Counted from the stretch's first letter, positions 46,849-57,699 are shown. The stretch is DNA of 64,000 nt from Phocoena phocoena (GCF_963924675.1 NC_089220.1:116204697-116268696); one strand, 5' to 3'. The notes: a model not told the origin generated them from the sequence alone. Numbers and translations: made by a program.

Positions 46849-47210
46849 GTGGGAACTCCCACTGCCGGGCTCTTGGGCACATCGCGGACCCCGGATCCCC
46901 TCCCGCCTCGACCCTTCGCTCCCAGAGGGCCCTTTCCTGAGCGGCCTCTTCAGACACGCCTCAACTTTGCAGCCCTTACCAGAAAACGGCCTGCCTTCGG
47001 GTGAAGTCAGCCTCTTCTGTGCTTCTCGCCTCTGGCTTCTCGTGGCGACCCTACCTTTGAGGGCATACCAGGAACCCAGCGATGACTTCCTCCAAAAGTT
47101 GGTTCGTAGAGAGAAGTTACCAAGCCGGGTTCCTCTTACGCCCCAGCATGCAATGGTGGGAATCAATTCGGGGAGGGCAATTTCCGCTGAATTCTTAGAG
47201 AAACTGCATA

Positions 47211-47374
47211 CAGTAGTCCCTTGGTATCCGCGGAGGCTTTCTCCCAGGACCCCCACCCCCCACGCCGTGGATACCAAAACCCGCGGATACTTAAATCCCT
47301 TATATAAAATGGCATAGCACAGTCGGCTCTCCGTATCCTCGGATGCGGAGCCCGCCGGTACCGAGGGCTGACTG
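47211..47374. mobile_element. MER2/Tigger-type DNA transposon relic
   Basis: Terminal inverted repeats CAGTAGTCCCTTGGTA and TACCGAGGGCTGACTG bound a 164-bp element with CG-rich ends typical of MER2-like Tigger derivatives. No transposase remains. Confidence 0.8.
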
Positions 47375-47689
47375 TTAGATGCGCGATTAGAATAGATGGT
47401 GTTTGCACAGAGGTTAGGATTATCCAACTATTCTGATTGGACTCTACTCGAGGAATTAATTCAAGGACTAAGGAAAGCAAAAAACAAAACAAAAAAAACA
47501 CAGGTGAATAAAAAAATAATGAGGTTGGTCCTAGCAACTAAAGGCTGATCCGGTGTGCACAAACGTAAAAGGATGACTCTGCAACGTCCCAATGTACAGC
47601 CTGGGGCAGCAAGGCAGCAACTGTGAGCAGGATAGCTTGACTGAGGAGAGCAGATAAACTGCAGGGTCTCGGAGGGCCTGACACTGGAG

Positions 47690-48180
47690 GCTAGTCACTC
47701 CTCTGCTCTTCTAATACGGGAGATTTTCACGAAAGTCTGTCACTGTCTTCTTGCTGAACCCTAGGTTCCTCACAGTTGTCCCCAAAGTAGCCTCTCCCCC
47801 ATCGTACCCATTTTTAGATATAACCTCTCTTTCGGAAATCCTTCCTAACTATCCAGCCCTCTTTAAGCTCCTTCTTATCTACTAAGGTACTTGCACCTGA
47901 ACCACATACTTTAGCGTTTTATTAAACTTTGTTCAATACTGTGCCTTGACTGCCTGCTGGAGAAGACAGGGACCCTGTCTTCATCTGGTTTTCCTCATAG
48001 CAGAACTGAATATACTAGGTGCTTATGCGTTTCTTGTTTTGATTCATTTCATTATAAGCTCCATAGGAGAATAAGCAATGACTATCTTACCCTCCACTTT
48101 ATCTTCAGCAGTTGACCAGGACCTGGCACATAGTAGGTGAGCAATAAATATGTGTTGAATAAAGAATTCATCTACCAAAT
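47690..48180 (+). repeat. L2 LINE 3'-end
   Basis: GGAAATCCTTCCTAACTATC, GGCACATAGTAGGTGAGCAA and ATAAATATGTGTTGAATAAA are the diagnostic L2 tail in order. Confidence 0.85.
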
Positions 48181-48579
48181 GTGGCTGTCTTGCTGTAGCT
48201 TGTTGCCCCCAGGAAAGGAGGTACGCCTCTCTGAGTTCTGAATTGTACATTGTGATGATAAATTATTAAATGAGTAAATGAATGAAGGAATAACCCAGGA
48301 CCGAACAGGTTCTTTGGGAACCAATTTACCAAATAGGTGCGGTGGCCAGATGCAAGGGTCAGGTTCTAGATAAAATTAGAAGTCTGGACACAAGACAAAT
48401 AACCAGACATGGTAAAAAAGAAAGTGTCCAGGCCCAGTCCTTCCATCAATCCATATTTGGAGACTTATACCCTCATTAGCTTTCTCTGAGAAAGTGGTGG
48501 ACAATTTCTCATTAAACCTTCAAGAGACTATTTGCCCAATCATTTGCTATTGGAAAACAAATTATGAGAGTGCACATTT

Positions 48580-48938
48580 GGGCTTCCCTGGTGGCTCAGT
48601 GGTTAAGAATCTGCCTGCCAATGCAGGGGACACGGGTTCAAGCACTGGCCTGGGAAGATCCCACATGCCGCGGAGCAACTAAGCCCATGTGCCACAACTA
48701 CTGAGCCTGCGCTCTAGAGCCCACGAGCCACAACTACTGAGCCCAAGCACCACAGGTACTGAAGCCTGCGTGCCTAGAGCCTGTGCTCCGCAACAAGAGA
48801 AGCCACGACAATAAGGAGCCCGTGCACCACAACGAAGAGTAGCCCACACTCACAACTAGAGAAAGCCCGCGCACAGCAAGGGTGACCCAACACAGCCAAA
48901 AATAAAAGCAAACAAATAAATTTATTAAAATAAAAAAA
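48580..48938 (+). repeat. CHR-type long SINE, full length
   Basis: Complete long-subtype copy with head GGCTTCCCTGGTGGCTCAGT, several degenerate CACAACTACTGAGCC units and an AT-rich tail. Flanked by related direct repeats AGAGTGCACATTTG and AGAGTACATTTG. Confidence 0.93.
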
Positions 48939-49301
48939 AGAGTACATTTGCATTTTTAAAATAACTATAAAATTAATATGGGGATTTCTGGGTCTGGCAA
49001 GACAGCAAATGAAAATCATCTGTAAGTACTCCTGCTACAAACAAAAATGTATAAAATAATACATCTTAAAAATCACGTAACTGTGGTCACAGGAGAAATA
49101 GGAAATCCTCAGATGCTAGAAATGAAGAGGTAACTGGAAAAAAGCAGTGAGCTTTGGAAGCTGATGAGCACCTTTCCAGAGAGAATAGTGGCCCTGGAAG
49201 CCTTGCTTGGAGATTTTTCTTTTAACACCAAAACATTGGGCTGGGCCCTTGAGCAATTGAAACTGATTCCACTACATAAAGTTGAAACCTTTAAAAGATT
49301 T

Positions 49302-49482
49302 GCATGGTGGTCCAGTGGGTAAGACTGCACTCCCAATGCAGGGGGCCCAGGTTCGATCCCTGGTCAGGGAATTAGATCCCACATGCCGCAACTAAAGATT
49401 CCACATGCCGCAACGAAGATCCTGCGTGCCGCGACTAAGACCCAATGCAGCCAAATAAATAAATAAATATTTTTTAAAAACT
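49302..49482 (+). repeat. Older CHR-related SINE
   Basis: Contains GGTTCGATCCCTGGTCAGGG (B box) and a CCAAATAAATAAATAAAT tail. Direct repeats AAAAGATTT at 49293-49301 and 49483-49491. Confidence 0.9.
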
Positions 49483-49994
49483 AAAAGATTTACCTCCTAA
49501 GTACAAAAAACCAAAAACCCAAACCCATACATCAGCACTAAGAGAAGATAAGAAAAGTTCTCTGCTTGCTATGAAGGCAGGTCAGTGAAAGGGGAGTTGA
49601 TGTGTGAAAGAACAGTCTTCCCTGAGAATTTGAAACCCTCGACCTGTACTTTGTGTAAGTTTGTGGCCAAACTTTCCCAGAAATGTCCAAAATTGGTCCC
49701 TGGGTCTGCATTTTAACATACAGTTAAACTAGGCATTGTATTAGATTAAAGATTCAGTGGCAGGAGGAAATGTGTAGTCAGTGACTTTTGGGTGAGTGAA
49801 GTTGACTAGCTGGCCTGCTTTTTTATTAAGGGAGAAAAAGGCAAATAACATGTCACTTGAGGTCTACAATTAAAAATTTTTAATCCAGTTCATTCTTTTA
49901 CAGAAAGCAACAAAAACCAGATCTGTATGAATAAAAAATATAAAAACTAAAGACATGAAAATAAAATAAGTTAGCATGCTCAAAGTGTTATCTT

Positions 49995-50113
49995 TGTTTT
50001 GTTTTGGCCATGGTGTGTGGCATATAGAATCTTAGTTCACCAAACAGGGATCAAACCCGTGCCCCCTACAGTGAAAGTGTGGAGTCTTAAGCACTAGACC
50101 ACAAGGGATGTCC
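49995..50113 (-). repeat. Older CHR-related SINE, partial
   Basis: Inverse, about 120 bp, with the inverse head CCACAAGGGATGTCCC. Direct repeats CTCAAAGTGTTATCTT and CTCAAAATGTTATCTT flank it. Confidence 0.88.
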
Positions 50114-50199
50114 CTCAAAATGTTATCTTAGGTATTTTCTCAAGTTTTGTTAAGTCAACTTTATTTAGAAATAATTTACATACAATAAAATGCATGCTT

Positions 50200-50559
50200 G
50201 GGACTTCCCTGGTGGTGCAGTGGTTAAGAATCCACCTACCAAAGCAGAGGACTTAGGTTCAAGCCCTGGTCTGGGAAGATCCCACATCATGTGGAGCAAC
50301 TAAGCCCATGTGCCACAACTACTGAGCCTGTGCTCTACAGCCCGTGAGCCACAACTACTGAGCCTGCAACCGCAACTACTGAAGCCCACATGCCTAGAGC
50401 CCATGCTCCACAACAAAGAGAAGCCACCGCAGTGAGAAGCCTGCACACTTGCAAGGAAGAGTAGCCCCTGTTCGCTGCAACTAGAGAAAGCCTGTGCGCA
50501 GCAACGAAGACCCAACGCAGCCTAAATAAATAAATAGAATACATTTATTTTAAAAAAAA
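50200..50559 (+). repeat. CHR-type long SINE
   Basis: Head GGGACTTCCCTGGTGGTGCA, multiple CACAACTACTGAGCC units and a tail rich in AAATAAAT. Short direct repeats GCATGCTT and GTATGCTT. Confidence 0.92.
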
Positions 50560-50579
50560 GTATGCTTAAAAGGAATTGG

Positions 50580-50940
50580 TCCTGGGGTTCTTGGTAAAGC
50601 AAATATAAATCCTTTTTGGAGCAACACTACCAAAACTCATGCCATCCAACAGGAAAGAAGAAAGCTAAACTGAAGATTTCACAAAAAGAATTAACAAATA
50701 TTCATGGAAGAGAGAGCAGAACAAACAAGTCACAACACCAAAAATGTTAGATATTAGGGAGTCAATTAAAAAAGATGTAAAATAAGCATGAAAAAATTTA
50801 TTAAAGTCACTGAAGAAGGTATCAGGACTTTAAGAAAGAATAACACATGATAAAAAAAAAAGAACAGGCAGATTTGAGAAGAACCAAAAAGAACTTTTAG
50901 AAATAAGAAGTACTGTCACTAAAATTAAGAACTTAACAGA
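50580..50940 (+). repeat. L1M 5'-region-like sequence
   Basis: AT-rich, with phrases typical of the region upstream of L1 open frames (TTGAGAAGAACCAAAAAGAA and TTTTAGAAATAAGAAGTACT). No open frame remains. Confidence 0.45.
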
Positions 50941-51700
50941 TGTAGGTCCTTGTCAAAAATGTATATTGTGAATATCTTCTCTCAGTTCGTGGCTTGTATT
51001 TTTATTCTCTTAATGGGATTTTTTTTTAATTTCTTGAAAGTCTAATTTATGAAATTTTATTTTGATGGGTAGAGCTTTTTGTGTCCTATTTTAAAAATCT
51101 CTGCCCTAGGGCTTCCCTGGTGGTGCAGTGGTTGAGAGTCCGCCTGCCGATGCAGGGGACACGGGTTCGTGCCCCGGTCCGGGAAGATCCCACATGCCAC
51201 GGAGCGGCTGGGCCCGTGAGCCATGGCCGCTGAGCCTGCGCGTCTGGAGCCTGTTGCTCCGCAACGGGAGAGGCCACAACAGTGAGAGGCCCACGTATCG
51301 CAAAAAAAAAAGAAAAAAATCTCTGCCCTAATTATGAAGATATTTTCCTATGCTTTCTTCTGTAAGTTTTATCTTTCACATTTAGGTCTATGATTAATTT
51401 CATATTAATTTTTATGTATAAAGTGAGAAAGGAATCAAGATTCTTATTTTCCATAGGGTATCAATTGATGAGAACTACTTTTTTTTTAATCCCATCCCCA
51501 CTGAATTTTACTGGCAGCTTTGTCATAAATAAGGTGACTGTTATCTATTGGTCCATTTCTGACTGTATTCTGTCCCACTAATGTATTTTTATATCCTTAT
51601 GCCACTAACTGTGCAACTTGATTTCTGTAGCTTTAGAGTAGGTCTTGGCATCTGGTAGCATAAGCCCTCCAAATTTATTTTGCTTTAACATGGCTCTATC
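50940..51700 (-). repeat. L1M ORF2/3' fragment, interrupted by a SINE
   Basis: Inverse L1 with GTGTCCTATTTTAAAAATCT before the SINE and TTTAGGTCTATGATTAATTT plus CTGTAGCTTTAGAGTAGGTC after it. Full of stops and frameshifts. Confidence 0.8.
51109..51314 (+). repeat. CHR-type short SINE inside an L1M
   Basis: Complete copy with A-rich tail and a perfect 16-bp target-site duplication ending CTCTGCCCTA at 51093-51108 and 51315-51330. Confidence 0.97.
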
Positions 51701-51884
51701 ACTAATAGAGGACAATTGTTAACTTTTTTAATGTTTCTAAAAATATAATTTTATTGAATTAAATAAATTTTGTATTCAACAAAATTTAGATTATACTGCA
51801 TACGTTAGTAAACTGCATAATTCACTTAACTTGAATATTTCCCCATGTGCTCAAATTGTCTTTGAGAATGTGATATTTTAAAAT

Positions 51885-52400
51885 ACTTTTATTTTAAAGT
51901 AGTTTCAAGTTTGCAATAAAGTTGCAAAAATAGTATGAAATAATTCCCTCTTAACCACCCAAAGTCCCCAACTGTTAACATTTTATAACATTTACCCTAT
52001 CATTTTTTCTCACCCTCTCTCTGTATATATTATTCTCCCACCCCCATCCCCAAGCTGTTTGAAAGCAAGTTGTAGATATGATGCCCCATTACCCTTAAAT
52101 ATTTCAGTGGCTATTTCCTGAAAACAAGGACACACTCTCCTACCTACCACAGTACAACCCATTAGAATCAAGAAATTAATACAATTCTACCATCTAATCC
52201 ACAGATGTAATTTAAATGTCATCAACTGTCCCAGGTAGGTGGAGACTGATCACCTCACTGCTGTTTTCATAAACTATTTGGGAGATTTTCACAAAGTTTG
52301 TCATATTAGTCATTAATCCAAACAGTTTTGGTTTCTTTTAGTGGTGAATAGTATTTAGAATCCAAGTCTGGGTGTGTTTATTGTCCCTGAGATGTCATTA
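51885..52400 (-). repeat. Ancient L1M 3'-end fragment
   Basis: AAAGTAGTTTCAAGTTTGCA, AAGTTGCAAAAATAGTATGA and CAACTGTTAACATTTTATAA match an old L1 3' region in inverse sense. A short separate L1 tail, TTTTTGTTGGAGTATAGTTT, occurs at 52535-52560. Confidence 0.65.
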
Positions 52401-52874
52401 TTTCCAGTTCCTCTCAGTGGATAGACCTATGAAATACATATTTATGCACACAAACCCATTCATCTATATTTCTGTTTCATATACATGTTACATATATGAA
52501 ATAATATGTATATGTTCTTTTTTTCATTAATTTTTGTTGGAGTATAGTTTATTATATATGTTCTAATACCAATACTTCAAATTCCAATTCAACCCTACAT
52601 AGTCTTTTCTAGTCTTCCCCTCCTCTATAATTTTACCTTTCTTCTCCAAAATGGCTCCCATTTTCCACAATATATTTACCTGCATTTGCTTCTATTGAAA
52701 TCCATGGTAACCGTCACAGTGGAGCCTCTTCAACTTGTGGCTGAGTCATTTTAACACTTAACCTAAAATTTTCTAATCATTGCCTTACTATCTGGCATGA
52801 CAAGGGTTCCAGGCTCATCTTTACATTTCCTGCCCCAAACACAACAATGAGCCATTTCTTCAAAAAAGCTCAGA

Positions 52875-53885
52875 TAGGGACTTCCCCAGTGGCGAAATGG
52901 ATAAGAATCCGCCTGCCAATGCAGGGGACACAGTTTCGATCCCTGGTCCGGGAAGATCCCATATGCCGTGGAGCAACTAAGCCCACAAGCCACAACTACT
53001 GAGCCTGCGTGCCACAACTAATGAGCCTGCGTGCCACAACTACTGAAGCCCGTGCACCTAGAGCCCATCCTCCACAACAAGAGAAGCCACCACGAGGAGA
53101 AGCCTGTGCACCACAAGGAAGAGTAGCCTCCACTCGCTACAACTAGAGAAAGACTTCACACAGCAACGAAAACCCAACACAGCCAAAAATGAATAAAATT
53201 AAATCTTTATAAAAATAAATAAGTAAAGCAACTATAGGGCTTCCCTGGTGCCACGTGGTTAAGAATCCCCTGCCAACGCTGGGGACATGGGTTCGAGCCC
53301 TGGTCCGGGAAGATCCCACATGCCGCAGAGCAACTAAGCCCATGTACGACAACTACCGAGCCTGTGCTCTAGAGCCCATGAGCCACAACTATTGAAGGCC
53401 GCGCGCCTAGAGCCCGTGCTCCACAACAATAGAAGCTACCGCAGTGAGAAGGCCACGCACTGCAAGGAAGAGTAGCCCCTGCTCACCGCAACTAGAGAAA
53501 GCCTGCGCAGCAACGAAGACCCAACACAGCCAAAAATAAATAAATAAAATAAATAAATTTATAAAGAATAAATGAAGCAACTATACACCAATTTTTTTTT
53601 ATACCCCAATTTAAAAAAGAAATTTTTTTTAAAGGGTACAGTACACTAAGAGGTCCGAACTGAATTGCATTTCCAGGTTCACATGAGAACAAACCTTCAC
53701 CCCTGAGTGAACCAGAGATTCTAGGGATCCAACAGGCTGAGGTTAACCCAGGGCCAAATTGAACATTCAGGGCAGTTCGCAAAGTATTGAGCTTCATAGC
53801 CTAAGCATACATCTCTACACGTGGATTAGAGCCTGATCAGCTCTAAAGGGGACAGGGGGTGGGGGGAATTAAAAAAAATAAATTT
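52875..53885 (+). repeat. CHR-type SINE with extended 3' segment, hosting a second SINE
   Basis: A long-subtype SINE starts at about 52876. The 12-mer AAAAGCTCAGAT occurs just before it (52864-52875) and again only after 53885, beyond an A-rich stretch. The unit between holds the SINE body, a nested second SINE (53237-53574) and about 310 bp of other DNA. Confidence 0.65.
53237..53574 (+). repeat. Nested CHR-type long SINE
   Basis: Complete copy with perfect 11-bp direct repeats AAGCAACTATA at 53226-53236 and 53575-53585. It lies in the tail of the SINE beginning near 52876. Confidence 0.95.
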
Positions 53886-54061
53886 AAAAGCTCAGATGGG
53901 TTTTAGTGGGAAATTGAATTTCAAGACCACAATCTGGGCACTAGGGATGCTTATTTCTACTGGATTGGTCATTATTTCTAAGCTGCTTCAGTGGAGAGAG
54001 CTAGGGAGAGAGCTAGATATATGTCTATATATAGATCTATGCTTATAAAGATAGAAATACA

Positions 54062-54300
54062 GGGCTTCCCTGGTGGCGCAGTGGTTGGGAGTCCGCCTGC
54101 CGATGCGGGGGTTCCCTGGTGGCGCAGTGGTTGGGAGTCCGCCTGCCGATGCGGGGGGCGCGGGTTCGTGCCGCGGTCTGAGGGGATCCCGCGTGCCGCG
54201 GAGCGGCTGGGCCAGTGAGCCAAGGCCGCTGGGCCTGCGCGTTCGGGGCCCGTGCTCCGCGGCGGGAGGGGCCGCAGCGGTGAGGGGCCCGTGTACCGCA
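54062..54300 (+). repeat. CHR-type short SINE with duplicated 46-bp head
   Basis: The stretch starting TTCCCTGGTGGCGCAGTGG is present twice in tandem (54066-54111 and 54112-54157). The body is unusually GC-rich and lacks an A-tail. No clear target-site duplication. Confidence 0.93.
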
Positions 54301-54419
54301 AATATGTAACCTTTTGTATATTACATGTTTCTTTCCTTTCGCACAATGAGAATCCTAGTTCTCAAGAAAATAGGGGATTCCCTCTAGCTATTTTACACAT
54401 GGTAGTATATTTATGTCAA

Positions 54420-54665
54420 ACCTAATCTGCCAATTCGTCCCACCCTCCCCTTCCCCACTGTGTCCACATGTCCATTCTCTACGTCTACGCCTCTATTACT
54501 GCCTTACAAAAAGTTTCATCTGTACCATATTTCTAGATTCCACATATACGTGTTAATATACGATATTTGTTTTTCTCTTTCTGGCTTACTTCACTCTGTA
54601 TGACAGTCTCTAGGTCCATCCACGTCTCTGCAAATTGATATTTTGTATACCAAATTATAAATATA
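54420..54665 (-). repeat. L1 3'-region fragment
   Basis: TCTCTAGGTCCATCCACGTC and GGCTTACTTCACTCTGTATG are the inverse of a well-known artiodactyl/cetacean L1 stretch. It ends close to the GC-rich block that precedes the UBL7 duplicate. Confidence 0.85.
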
Positions 54666-54933
54666 TTTTATACTCTGTTATCTGGAAAGGTAGGAAGCGT
54701 GGCGCAAGTGGCGGGGCGCAAGTGGCGGGGCGCAAGATTAGATGCTGTCTGGGTGAGTGAGGACTGTGCGGTGCCGCAGGAAGTGCGTGCAAATGGCTCT
54801 GCGGGTCCCAGGCTGTCCCTACGGGGAGGGGAGCGTGTGGGTCTGGGTGAGTGTGTGAGTGTGCAAGCCGCCACACCAGAGAGAGCTGTAAGGCTCAAAG
54901 TATGCCTGCAGCCAGTAGTCACAGAACAGGGCT
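54666..54933. other. Orphan GC-rich block
   Basis: This 270-bp stretch contrasts with its AT-rich L1 flank. It opens with three copies of a CGCAAGTGGCGGGG-like 14-mer (54700-54735) and continues with GTGAGTG/GTGTGAGTGTG words. It matches neither the repeats named here nor any other part of this window by eye. Origin unknown. Confidence 0.7.
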
Positions 54934-56846
54934 GACTCCTCTTCCCGGGGCATGCCCTCCAGCTCGTACCGGGATATGCCAGGTGAGCCCCAGTGGAACA
55001 CAGGCCCCCTCGGGAGCGGGCAGTGGTCCAGGGGTTTGCTTTACTCAGCAGCTATGTATAGTGCTGGCAGAGGGCGTTCCTTGGGAACTCTCAATTTGAG
55101 TCAAGGAGTGCATCTGTCCTGTAATTTTCCAAGGGGAGAGATGAAAATATGAATTTGGAGAGTAACTAGAGCTGAGATTCTGGAGCTGCGCCTGTGCCTC
55201 TGTTCTCCCTCCTCCAGGTGGCTTCCTGTTTGAAGGGCTCTCTGATGATGAGGATGACTTTCACCCAGTAAGTGGCCTGGCTGCCTGCCATTTGGGGGAG
55301 ATGGCGCTGGGGATGCACCCCTCCCTGGGACCTGGCACGCCCCGGCTGGGGGGTGATCGGGAGACCCTTTGGTGACCCAGCTATGTCATACTATTGCTGT
55401 CTGAACCTGGCAGCTTGGGGAGGTTCCCCAAGAACTGTTCCTGGAACGGGGGTGGGCTTCATCTGAGAACGTCACAGGGCTGCTTCCCTGATTCTTGGTG
55501 CCTCTCTTGTTCAGAGCGCCAGGTCCACGCCCTCGAGCAGCACACCCAGCTCCCGCCCAGCTTCCCTGGGGTACAGTGGAGCTGCCGGGCCCCGACCTAT
55601 CACCCAGAGCGAGCTGGCCACCGCCCTGGCCCTGGCCAGCACTCCGGAGAGCAGCTCTCACACGCCAACTCCTGGCACCCAGGTATGGAGAGAGGGCGGG
55701 AAGATCAAGGCCAGGCCCCTAAGGGAGAAGGTCCCAGTGGCGACCTTCCCGTCACCAGCCTTTAGGGCTTAGAAGTCTGGGGTTCATCACGGGAAGTCTG
55801 ATTAACTCCTGCCAGCACTTTGGAAGAACCTTCCGTCACATAAGACACCCTCACTTGTCCCTGAAAGTGGCCAGACATCACAGGCTTAAGCATTCCTGGT
55901 GACGGTCACTCCAGCTTGCAAGGCCATCTGTCCCAGTGCTGGGTCCTAGGCTAGGTCGGGGGCTCCATTCCATCTCCCTGGAGCAAAAGAGAACAGAACC
56001 TTTCCCGCCCACATAGAGAGCTTTTGGGTACCTCTGTGTGGTTGTCTCATGCAGGCCCCTGCTGGGAGGCAGTCGTGGGGCACCCAGGGGCACCCTGGGT
56101 GATGTGACAGCAGTGGGTATGTGCTGGGAGACTGAGGTGTCTCTGAGCGTGGCGCTGACCCTGGTTTGTCTCTAGGGCCATTCGTCAGGGACCTCCCCGG
56201 TGTCATCCGGCGTCCAGTCAGGGACGCCCATCACCAATGATCTCTTCAGCCAAGCTCTACAGCATGCGCTGCAGGCCTCCGGGCAGCCCAGCCTTCAGGT
56301 CAGTCTTCCCCACTCCTGAAGTTCACATGGCTTCTTAGTTACTTTGGACACTGAGCTTTCTTCTGCTCTCTGGAGGCCCTTCCCACTTGGCCTGCTTTGC
56401 TCCAGGAACAGCTGGGGCGTGGCAGTGTGACAGGAGAGGATGCTCCCAGCACGGGCAGTTGTCCCTGTGGCTTCCACTCCTGCACCCAGTGACCACGGCC
56501 TGGCGCCGCTGACCACCTGGCTTGAATCCTTGTGGCAGTTTTAATTGAAGAGACAACTCATCCATTCTGTGAGCAGTGACTGAGCCTTGAGCACGTATAT
56601 ACCGGGCCTGGGTCCAGCTCCTGGGGTAGAGACGAGCCAGTGCTCATCCCTGCCATGGAGGGGTGCCAGGCAGTTACTGCAGTGAGGGAGCAACAGGGTG
56701 AGAAGCCCAGCCCAGGCTTGAGGTGAGGGCCTAGGTCAGGGAAACCTTTTCTGAGGAAGGGGTGTTTGGACTGACTGTCAAAGAATTAGTTAGAGGTTAG
56801 CCAGGCAGGGAAGGGGTGTTTGGTTGAGGGGGCATGGTGTCCAGGC
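54934..56846 (+). pseudogene. Inverted partial duplicate of UBL7 (3' part of exon 7 to intron 10)
   Basis: This unprocessed copy corresponds to 36848-34938 in reverse orientation. It contains the end of exon 7, exon 8 (55218-55267), exon 9 (55515-55682), exon 10 (56176-56298), the introns between them and the start of intron 10. Splice sites are intact and the encoded residues are the same; in exon 7 I saw one synonymous change. Differences from the source include a few single bases, a 31-bp extra stretch at 55141-55171, a 5-bp absence near 54990 and a 4-bp insertion near 56790. Promoter, exons 1-6 and the UBA exon are absent, so it cannot make UBL7 alone. Introns rule out retroposition. Confidence 0.95.
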
Positions 56847-57033
56847 AGAGGCAGCCAACCTTAGAAATGGCCTATGTCAGTCCACCTGTGACATTCCACC
56901 CCTGAGACTAGTTTGAAATCATGGTGTCTGCCACACTCTGGATATTGTTGATGGGGTTAATAATGAAGCTTGGCTTAATGTCTCATCCTATACCTAAATT
57001 CTCAGCCAGATTTATCACCCTCAGAAAAGTAAT

Positions 57034-57177
57034 TTTTTTTTTTTTAATTTTGGCTGTGCTGGCACGCAAGATTTTTTGCCCCGCGGCATGTGGGATCTTA
57101 GTTCCCCAACCAGGAATGGAACCTGCGTCCGCTGAATTGGAAGGTAGATTCTTAACCACTGGACCACCAGGGAAGTC
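57034..57177 (-). repeat. Older CHR-related SINE
   Basis: Inverse copy with T run and head CCAGGGAAGTCC. Perfect 16-bp direct repeats beginning CCCTCAGAAAAG at 57018-57033 and 57178-57193. Confidence 0.95.
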
Positions 57178-57299
57178 CCCTCAGAAAAGTAATCCTTATT
57201 TTCTTCCTGGTATCATTATCAGAAAACTCTGGTGAAAGTTAATCAGGCCATGAGTCTTAGCTATATGGTCCTAATGTAGCTATGATTCATCTCACTCTC

Positions 57300-57699
57300 T
57301 TTTTTTTTTGGCTGCTTTGGGTCTTTGTTGCTGTGCCCGGGTGGGGACTACTCTGCGTTGCAGTGCATGGGCTTCTCTTGTTGCGGAGCACAGGCTCAAG
57401 GCACCTGGGCTTCAGTAGTTGCAGCTCTCGGTCTCGGTAGTTGCAGCGCAGGCTCTAGGGTGCAAGGGCTTCAGTAGTTGCAGTGCATGGGCTCAGTAGT
57501 TGTGGCTCACAGGCTCAGTAGTTGTGGCACACGGGCTTCAATAGTTGTGGCTTGTGGGCTCTAGAGCGCAGGCTCAGTGGTTGTGGCGCACGGGCTTAGT
57601 TGCTCTGCAGCATGTGGGATCTTCCCGGACCAGAGGTTGAACCTGAGTCCCCAGCATTGGCAGGTGGATTCTTAACCACTGCGCCACCAGGGAAGTCCC
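57300..57699 (-). repeat. CHR-type long SINE, full length
   Basis: Inverse full-length copy of 400 bp with many CAGTAGTTGTGGC units. Direct repeats TCATCTCACTCTC and TCATCTCACTTTC flank it. Confidence 0.95.

Larger units (their letters stand above)
46400..46960. promoter_or_regulatory. UBL7 CpG island, probably a bidirectional promoter
   Basis: A CG-rich block between UBL7 exon 1 and the right flank. It contains an ETS-like CCGGAAACAGGAAG (46526-46539), a ZNF143-type CTCCCAGAATGCA element on the minus strand (about 46548-46561) and a self-complementary TTTATAAA at 46589-46596. From that centre the minus strand leads into UBL7 exon 1. The plus strand leads into a possible noncoding exon with a GT donor at 46849. 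Confidence 0.7.
47375..54061. other. Intergenic region right of UBL7, repeat-dominated
   Basis: No gene recognised. Listed separately are L2, CHR-type SINEs and L1M pieces. 48950-49300 and 49490-49990 are AT-rich, non-coding and may be worn LINE sequence; I cannot name them with confidence. Confidence 0.6.

Noticed and set aside
48580..53574. CRISPR-like array because of repeated CACAACTACTGAGCC words
   Set aside because: The repeats are the internal structure of CHR-type SINEs in a mammalian genome. Spacing is irregular and there are no cas genes.
54160..54180. tRNA gene suggested by A and B box motifs
   Set aside because: These are the internal promoter remnants of tRNA-derived SINEs. No full cloverleaf exists here or in the other SINE copies.
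54934..56846. Processed pseudogene of UBL7
   Set aside because: Introns 7, 8 and 9 are kept and there is no poly-A tail, so the copy arose at the DNA level.
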